Shown: in pieces, positions 59,100 to 64,000 of the stretch
Position numbering within the stretch: the stretch's first letter is position 1
Layout: each line of letters begins with the position of its first letter
Origin: Chloroflexota bacterium
Lineage (GTDB): Bacteria; Chloroflexota; Anaerolineae; UBA1429
Direction of reading: 5' to 3'
Length of the DNA: 64,000 bases
NCBI GenBank assembly: GCA_019873625.1
Contig: JAIOAW010000001.1
Location: 124,001-188,000 of the forward strand
Program-made: the position numbers and the translations under genes
Notes under the pieces: generated by a model
The model's input: only the letters and a program-made list of their open reading frames with translations
Databases searched by the model: none
Told to the model about the DNA's origin: nothing

Positions 59100-60242
59100 A
59101 TGAAGATCCGTGATATCACCTGCTACCCCGTTTGGGGAGGGCACCGCAATTTCCTCTTTGTGGTGGTGGATGGCGAAGATGGCCTTTATGGCGTGGGCGA
59201 AGCGGGGTTGACGGGCCGCGAACTGGCCGTGATGGGGGCCATCGAGCATTTCAAGCCGCTCCTCATCGGCCAAGATGCCTTTCGCACCGAGCACCTGTGG
59301 CAGATGCTCTCCCGTGGGGGATTCTTCCCTCACGGCAAGGTGCTGGGGAGCGCCATCGCCGCCATAGACATCGCCCTGTGGGATCTCAAAGGCAAGGCCC
59401 TGGGCGTGCCCGTGTATGATCTCCTAGGCGGGCGCGTGCGCGATAAGGTGGTCTGCTATTGCCACCTCGCCGGGGGGCATACGCCGGGCGTCGAGACCCT
59501 GGTGGAAGATGCCAAGGCGCGCGCAGCCGAGGGTTGGCGCTTTCTGCGCTGGGGTTTGCCCAATGAGGGCGATCTTCTCCACCCCACGCGGGCCATCAAA
59601 CAGAGCATCGCCCAATTCGAGGCCCTGCGCGCCGCCGTGGGCGAGGAAATCGAACTGTGCTTCGATGCCCACACGCGCCTTTCCCCGCCCGAGGCGATCA
59701 CCCTCTGCCAGGAGGTCCAGCGCTTTCGCCCCTTTTTCATCGAGGACCCCATCCGCTCCGAAAGCCCGCAGGCCTTTCACCTCCTTCGCCAAAAGATAGA
59801 TGTGCCCTTGGCCGCAGGCGAGCAGTTTTCGAGCAAGTGGGAGTTCCGCGAACTGATTGACCACGACCTCATAGATTATGCCCGCATTGACCTGTGCATC
59901 GCCGGGGGGTTCACCGAGGCGCGCAAGATCGCCGGCTGGTGTGAAGGGCATTACATAGACGTGGCCGTGCATAACCCCTTGGGGCCTGTGGCCACGGCGG
60001 CCTGCTTGCAGTTCAACCTGGCCATCCCCAATTTCGCCGTGCAAGAACAGCCGCGCCAGCCCGGCACCAGCCTGACGGACGTGGTGCCGAACCAACCTCG
60101 TTGGGAAGATGGCTATCTCCTCCCACCGGAGGGGCCAGGCCTAGGCATCGCCTTCGATCGCGAGGCGGCGGCCAAGCACCCCTTCCGCCTCACGGAACTG
60201 CCGCACCTACACCGTGAAGACGGCAGTTTCACCAACTGGTAA
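59100..60242 (+). CDS. Mandelate racemase/enolase superfamily dehydratase (galactonate-dehydratase-like)
   Basis: A 380-residue enolase-superfamily enzyme. The metal ligands are Asp189 (CFDAH), Glu215 (FIEDP) and Glu241 (AGEQF); His191 in the FDAH motif and His291 (VAVHNPLGP) fit the acid/base residues of galactonate/mannonate-type sugar-acid dehydratases. It should remove water from an aldonate to give a 2-keto-3-deoxy acid, following a sugar dehydrogenase. The exact sugar acid is not clear. AGGGCAAG precedes the ATG. A large coiled-coil protein gene follows 20 bases later. Confidence 0.88.
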   Translation: MKIRDITCYPVWGGHRNFLFVVVDGEDGLYGVGEAGLTGRELAVMGAIEHFKPLLIGQDAFRTEHLWQMLSRGGFFPHGKVLGSAIAAIDIALWDLKGKALGVPVYDLLGGRVRDKVVCYCHLAGGHTPGVETLVEDAKARAAEGWRFLRWGLPNEGDLLHPTRAIKQSIAQFEALRAAVGEEIELCFDAHTRLSPPEAITLCQEVQRFRPFFIEDPIRSESPQAFHLLRQKIDVPLAAGEQFSSKWEFRELIDHDLIDYARIDLCIAGGFTEARKIAGWCEGHYIDVAVHNPLGPVATAACLQFNLAIPNFAVQEQPRQPGTSLTDVVPNQPRWEDGYLLPPEGPGLGIAFDREAAAKHPFRLTELPHLHREDGSFTNW

Positions 60243-60262
60243 GCGCCAAGGAGGTAAGCACG

Positions 60263-62887
60263 GTGCTGATTTGGCGAGCGTTGGTGCTCTTGATTGATGT
60301 ATATCTCATCGCCTCGCTGGGGCCTTGGGTGGCCCTGCGGGCCATCTATGCCTGGATCCTTCGCGGGGGAGATTGGCCCTACGACGAAAAGAGGCGCCTA
60401 GAACGTCTTATGGAGGGCGAGCGCGAGCAAAGCGGCCTGTGGCCCCCCAAACCCCGCCCTGGCCGCTATGAGGAAATAGATCGCCAAGGGCAAGAAAGCC
60501 TGGCCGCCCTGCGAGAGGCCATCCGCACGGCCACCCCTGCCCTCGCCTCGGCGGGGGATGGCACGATCCCCTCGTTGGGCCTTCGAGAGATCGCCACCTT
60601 GGGCGCTTGGGCGCCCCTCTTGGCCGCCGTGCGCACCTTGCGCGCTGTGCGCATCTTGCGGCGCGCCCTCACCGAAGGCGAGGAACGGCTGGCCTTTTTG
60701 GAGGGCCAGCACCGGGCCGCGCGCGATGTTCCGGAGCGTATGCGGGGCCTCCTGGCGGAGATGACCGCCGAACTGCGCCGCGTGCAGGCGCTCTATGAGG
60801 CAGAGCGCGAGGCCGGCACGCTCGGCCTTGGCGAGATCGAGCACCGCTTGCAGATGACCGAGGCGCGCCTAGCCCATGCCCTCGCCCAATTGGAGGGCGC
60901 GGAGGCCGAACGGCTGGATGACGCCGTGCAATTCGCCGATGCCGAGGCCACCCATGCCGCCGCCGAAATCGAGGAAATGGATCGCCAAATCGGCGAGGTG
61001 GCCGCCATCCGCCAAAAGGCGCGCAATCTCCTCGAGCGCGTCGAGAGCGGCCTCCGCCTGGCCTCTCAACGATGGGAGGCCCTCCAGGCGCGCGGGGCGC
61101 AGGATGAGGCGGTTACCTCGCTCTTGGAGCGTGCCCGCGAACTGGCCCTCCGCCTAGCGCAGACGGCCAAGGGCCATACGGCAGAGGCCTATAACCAGGT
61201 CATCGCCCAGGCCGGGGAGTATGACCGGGCCTTTCAGGAGGTGTCGGCAGCGCTCGATCGCCTCGATGAGATGATGCGCCAAAGCAAAGAGGCCGTCGAA
61301 GGGGACGTCCAGCGCCTGGCCGAATGCCAGGCCTTGTGCGAGGAGATGACGGCCCAAGAACCCCTCCTCGAACTCGACGAGAGCGCCGAACTCATCCGCC
61401 AGGCGAGCGAGGCCTACCGCGAGGCCGAAGATCAGCGCCATTTGGGGACCATCGAAGGGTACGAGCAAGCCATCCGCCTAGCCCACCACGCCCAAAGCCT
61501 GCTCGAGCAGGCCGCCTCGGCCGCCGCCTCGGTGATGGAGCAGGCAACCGAAGCGCGCACCCTTCTGGAAGCCCTTTCGCCGGAAAAGCGCGCCCAATGG
61601 CGCGAGCGCGTGGAGGCCGCGCGTGAGCACCTGGCCGCCTACCCGGCGCACTGGGGCGCCGGCCTCGATAGCGCCTACGCCGAGGCCCTGGCCCAACTGG
61701 ATGCCGTAAATGCCGATTTGGACGAAGTGCCCAGCGACATCCGCTTTCAGCGCGTTTTGCGCCAATCTGAATTGGCGGCGGGCCTGGAACCTCTGCGCCG
61801 CGCCGCGCGAGATTTTCAGCACGCCCAGGAGATCATCGCCGACCTGGAGCGCGAGCAAGAGCGCATCCTCACGCGCCGCGAGGAGTTAGAGCGCGCCCTC
61901 GAGCGCGTCAACAACGAATTCCTCCCCGCTTTGCGCGCCCAACGCGAAGAGATGCTCCCCGAACTCCGCGAGCGGCTGGAGACGCTGGAACTCGCCTATA
62001 GCGAGCATTGCGCCTCGTTTGAGGACCCCCTGCAACTCGATTACGATGACGAAGTGGGCGAGTGGCTCCCCTCCATCCTGCGAGAGATGGATGAAATCCG
62101 CCTGGCCCACGAGAATGACATCCAGCACTATCGCTTGGCCCTGCGAGAGGCCCTCAGCGCCATAGATCGCCAATGGGCGCGCCTCGTGCGCCTGGAGCCT
62201 CAGCGCCCCCCGCGCCCCGATGAGGATGTGTCGCAACTTGCCGCCGATCTCGACGCCTGGCGCGAAAAGGTCGAAAGCGCCCAGAACAACCCCTTGGCTA
62301 TGCGCGACCTCTTGGGGCAAGAGGCGACGGCCCTTCAGCGGCGCATCGAGGCGGCGCAAAATCAGATCATCGAAGGGCGGCGCACGCTCGACACGTTAGC
62401 GCGGCAGTACCGGCGGCTTTCGCGGAGCGTGCAGGACCTGCGCAGCACGGTGCGCACCCTGCGCACAAGCAGCCCCTGGCCCCAGTTAACGTGGGATGAG
62501 CGCGAGGCCGAGGCCCTGTGGGAGGAGGCTACGGCCACCCAGCGCGAGGCCGATTCCGCCGAGCGCATCTCCTCGGCCATCAACACGCTCCAACGGGCCG
62601 TGAACCTCGCCGAGCAGGCCGAACGCGCCTATGGCCGTTTGGAATACCAGATGCGCACGGCCCTGGCGCGCCTGAACGAGGAACTGGCCGCCGTGGCCGG
62701 CCGCCTAGAAAAGCAGCAGCGCCTGGCCGATCAAATCCGCGAACTAGGCCCTTCCGATGATTTGGCGGCGCTCGACGCGCGCAACGAACGCGTCGAGGCG
62801 CTCATTGATATGGCCCGCGCCGCCACCACGATGGACGATGCCCTGCGCCACCTGCGTGAGGCAGCTGACGTGCTCAGCGAAGCATAA
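60263..62887 (+). CDS. Membrane-anchored long coiled-coil protein (EzrA-shaped)
   Basis: An 874-residue protein with a single N-terminal membrane span (ALVLLIDVYLIASLGPWVALRAIYAW region) and then almost continuous Glu/Arg/Ala/Gln-rich heptads to the end. This topology (short N-terminal anchor, long cytosolic spectrin-like repeat array) is that of EzrA, the FtsZ-ring regulator of Firmicutes, but no sequence homology is recognised. The start is GTG 60263 with AGGAGG eight bases upstream. It lies 20 bases after a sugar-acid dehydratase gene with no obvious promoter of its own. Function is unknown. Confidence 0.85.
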   Translation: MLIWRALVLLIDVYLIASLGPWVALRAIYAWILRGGDWPYDEKRRLERLMEGEREQSGLWPPKPRPGRYEEIDRQGQESLAALREAIRTATPALASAGDGTIPSLGLREIATLGAWAPLLAAVRTLRAVRILRRALTEGEERLAFLEGQHRAARDVPERMRGLLAEMTAELRRVQALYEAEREAGTLGLGEIEHRLQMTEARLAHALAQLEGAEAERLDDAVQFADAEATHAAAEIEEMDRQIGEVAAIRQKARNLLERVESGLRLASQRWEALQARGAQDEAVTSLLERARELALRLAQTAKGHTAEAYNQVIAQAGEYDRAFQEVSAALDRLDEMMRQSKEAVEGDVQRLAECQALCEEMTAQEPLLELDESAELIRQASEAYREAEDQRHLGTIEGYEQAIRLAHHAQSLLEQAASAAASVMEQATEARTLLEALSPEKRAQWRERVEAAREHLAAYPAHWGAGLDSAYAEALAQLDAVNADLDEVPSDIRFQRVLRQSELAAGLEPLRRAARDFQHAQEIIADLEREQERILTRREELERALERVNNEFLPALRAQREEMLPELRERLETLELAYSEHCASFEDPLQLDYDDEVGEWLPSILREMDEIRLAHENDIQHYRLALREALSAIDRQWARLVRLEPQRPPRPDEDVSQLAADLDAWREKVESAQNNPLAMRDLLGQEATALQRRIEAAQNQIIEGRRTLDTLARQYRRLSRSVQDLRSTVRTLRTSSPWPQLTWDEREAEALWEEATATQREADSAERISSAINTLQRAVNLAEQAERAYGRLEYQMRTALARLNEELAAVAGRLEKQQRLADQIRELGPSDDLAALDARNERVEALIDMARAATTMDDALRHLREAADVLSEA

Positions 62888-62926
62888 GGGGGCTATCTTT
62901 CCGAATAAGCGCCCTGCGGCAGACCG

Positions 62927-63874
62927 TTAGGCCGTGGGGCCGTTTTCTTTTTCCTCAGGCCAAACGGGCACGAACATCAGCCACTGGTCGGGCGCCTGGC
63001 GGATCATCTCCTCAAGGAAGGCGAGCACCCGCAGGGCGTTGTGGCGAATGTCTCGTTGGCGATCGTAGGTGCGCTCCATCTCCAGCGGGGGAGACATAAC
63101 GAGCGCGTAACGCCCCGTCGGCTCTTGGATGCAGGCGGCCACGATGACGTGCGCGTTCGTCTGCAAGGCCAGGCGAATGTGCCCCGTGGGCAAGCGGGCA
63201 GGTTTGCCGAAAAAGGGCAGGGGTTCGTCATGGTCAGAGACCGGCCGATCCACCCCTGTGGCGATGACCCCGCCATTTTGGAGGCGCTTGAGCGCGGCGC
63301 GCAGGGAATCTATCCCCACGGGGGTCACGATGACCCCGCGCCGCCGGCGAATCTCGTTCACCACGCGGGTGCCAATATCGGGCTGAGCCAGGCTGAGGGC
63401 CTGAATCTCCACGCCCTGCGCCGCGATCCATTGGGCGGCCAGGTCAAAATTGCTCATATGGGCGCCGGCGATGATCACCCCCCGCCGATCTCGCAGGGCC
63501 GATTTCACCTGCTCCCACGTCTCGGGTGAAGCGCGCAGGGCGATGTCATACTGCCGTAGGCTATCGCGCCGCTGGCGGAACATATCGTAATAGGTGCAGC
63601 CCGCGTGATAGATGGCGCGCTCCGCCATATCGTCGAGCGCCTCATCGGGGGTGCCAGGGCCTACCACCTGGCGAATGTTCGCCCGGATGGTGGTGAATAG
63701 GTTATTGCGGCGTTTGCGCATCGCGCGCGCGATGCGCCGCGAAACCCAATACCCCACCCCAGGGGGCACGATGCGGGCCACGGCCATGCCTAGAAGGATA
63801 GCCGGGGGACTGCCTAAAACCTCTTGAACGCGCATGCCCAGCCTCAACGTGAATAGGATAGATAGGGGCCACAT
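62927..63874 (-). CDS. LpxL/HtrB-type lysophospholipid acyltransferase (PatA-like)
   Basis: A 315-residue acyltransferase. The catalytic H-x4-D motif is His139/Asp144 (AGAHMSNFDLA); further family blocks are GVDRPVSDHDEPLPFFGKPARLPTG and the C-terminal QWLMFVPVWPEE. In Gram-negatives the family acylates lipid A and in actinobacteria PatA acylates phosphatidylinositol mannosides. An anchored hydrophobic N-terminus is present. Because Chloroflexi usually lack lipid A, a glycolipid substrate is more likely. A partial gene of unknown type ends 13 bases upstream. Confidence 0.88.
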   Translation of the reverse strand: MWPLSILFTLRLGMRVQEVLGSPPAILLGMAVARIVPPGVGYWVSRRIARAMRKRRNNLFTTIRANIRQVVGPGTPDEALDDMAERAIYHAGCTYYDMFRQRRDSLRQYDIALRASPETWEQVKSALRDRRGVIIAGAHMSNFDLAAQWIAAQGVEIQALSLAQPDIGTRVVNEIRRRRGVIVTPVGIDSLRAALKRLQNGGVIATGVDRPVSDHDEPLPFFGKPARLPTGHIRLALQTNAHVIVAACIQEPTGRYALVMSPPLEMERTYDRQRDIRHNALRVLAFLEEMIRQAPDQWLMFVPVWPEEKENGPTA

Positions 63875-63887
63875 CGTGGCCCCTGCC

Positions 63888-64000
63888 TCAAGCGGAGGGG
63901 CGGCTGCCGCGCAGGGCCGGCACGGCCTCCACCACCACGGGGATGCCCCTCGCCAGGCAAAAGGCCACCGAAATCCAACTGCTCACGAGAAAGACCAACC
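63888..64000 (-). CDS. Partial CDS, C-terminal end only
   Basis: A frame on the minus strand enters from the right window edge and ends with TGA at 63888-63890, 13 bases before the acyltransferase start. The 36 visible residues (VFLVSSWISVAFCLARGIPVVVEAVPALRG and a short tail) are hydrophobic with an I-P-V-V-V-E-A segment. They are too few to name a family; a GT-B glycosyltransferase end or a CDP-alcohol phosphotransferase end are possible. It is probably co-transcribed with the acyltransferase. Confidence 0.55.
   Translation of the reverse strand, partial: LVFLVSSWISVAFCLARGIPVVVEAVPALRGSRPSA

Noticed and set aside
1-64000. CRISPR array, prophage or insertion sequence
   Set aside because: No regularly spaced direct repeats, Cas, integrase, transposase or phage structural genes were recognised on either strand.

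Overview
The window is GC-rich bacterial chromosome with tightly packed genes. Many neighbours overlap by ATGA, GTGA or TGATG, and many genes have sigma-70-type promoters with 16-18 base spacers. The gene content points to Chloroflexota (Anaerolineae-like or a related class). It includes a DUF2298 'YYY' membrane protein, DUF4012, proline/threonine-rich linkers on exported enzymes, a beta' RNA polymerase subunit with a large coiled-coil insertion, and many Gfo/Idh/MocA sugar oxidoreductases. This placement is an inference; no 16S rRNA gene is present. No CRISPR array, transposase, prophage or rRNA operon was seen.

Layout. 1-2.5 kb: oxidoreductases and a CBS-ACT protein. 2.5-5.4 kb (minus): GH32 glycosidase, TIM-barrel isomerase and RdgB. 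5.4-6.7 kb (minus): trxA, fmdB, a CsoR-like regulator lacking the usual metal ligands, and a 35-residue membrane peptide. 6.8-10 kb (plus): polysaccharide deacetylase, NFACT/RqcH-like protein and a minimal zincin. 10-17.6 kb (minus): rpoC, behind a structured leader and without rpoB, followed 3 bases later by a class A penicillin-binding protein. 18-23.3 kb: lgt, an aldo/keto reductase, a PHP protein, a PrsW-like protease and a Gfo/Idh protein with a cysteine cluster. 23.4-30.5 kb (minus): an isomerase / VOC / COG4091 operon, an orphan DNA methyltransferase, nagA and rhaB. 30.6-34.5 kb: transporters and a DUF2298 protein.

34.5-36.9 kb carries rpsT with tRNA-Cys, tRNA-Gly and tRNA-Phe, then an AT-richer island with a BstYI/BglII-type restriction-modification pair. 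38.3-42.5 kb (minus) is an operon of a NusG paralogue, a sortase, an anchored GH-A clan glycosidase and a DUF4012 protein. 42.6-50.4 kb holds an alpha-galacturonidase (GH4, CHEV motif), a zinc-ribbon RDD protein and a five-gene operon with three Gfo/Idh/MocA enzymes, a TIM barrel and a uronate-dehydrogenase-like SDR. 50.5-55.4 kb: HNH nuclease, GT-C glycosyltransferase, plsX and tRNA-Leu. 55.5-58.8 kb: tRNA-Thr and a Fur/Zur - znuA - znuC - znuB operon with a candidate operator at its transcription start. 58.8-64 kb: a cluster of hairpin repeats, a galactonate-dehydratase-type enolase, an 874-residue EzrA-shaped coiled-coil protein and an LpxL-type acyltransferase.

Together, the sugar genes (rhamnulokinase, alpha-galacturonidase, uronate-dehydrogenase-like SDR, galactonate-type dehydratase, several Gfo/Idh enzymes) suggest use of plant cell-wall or pectin-like oligosaccharides, though they lie in separate operons. 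The less ordinary items are the rpoC leader, the NusG-paralogue/sortase operon, the two N-K-T Gfo/Idh paralogues, the ligand-poor CsoR with its membrane peptide, and a palindromic repeat that supplies the end of a methyltransferase gene.
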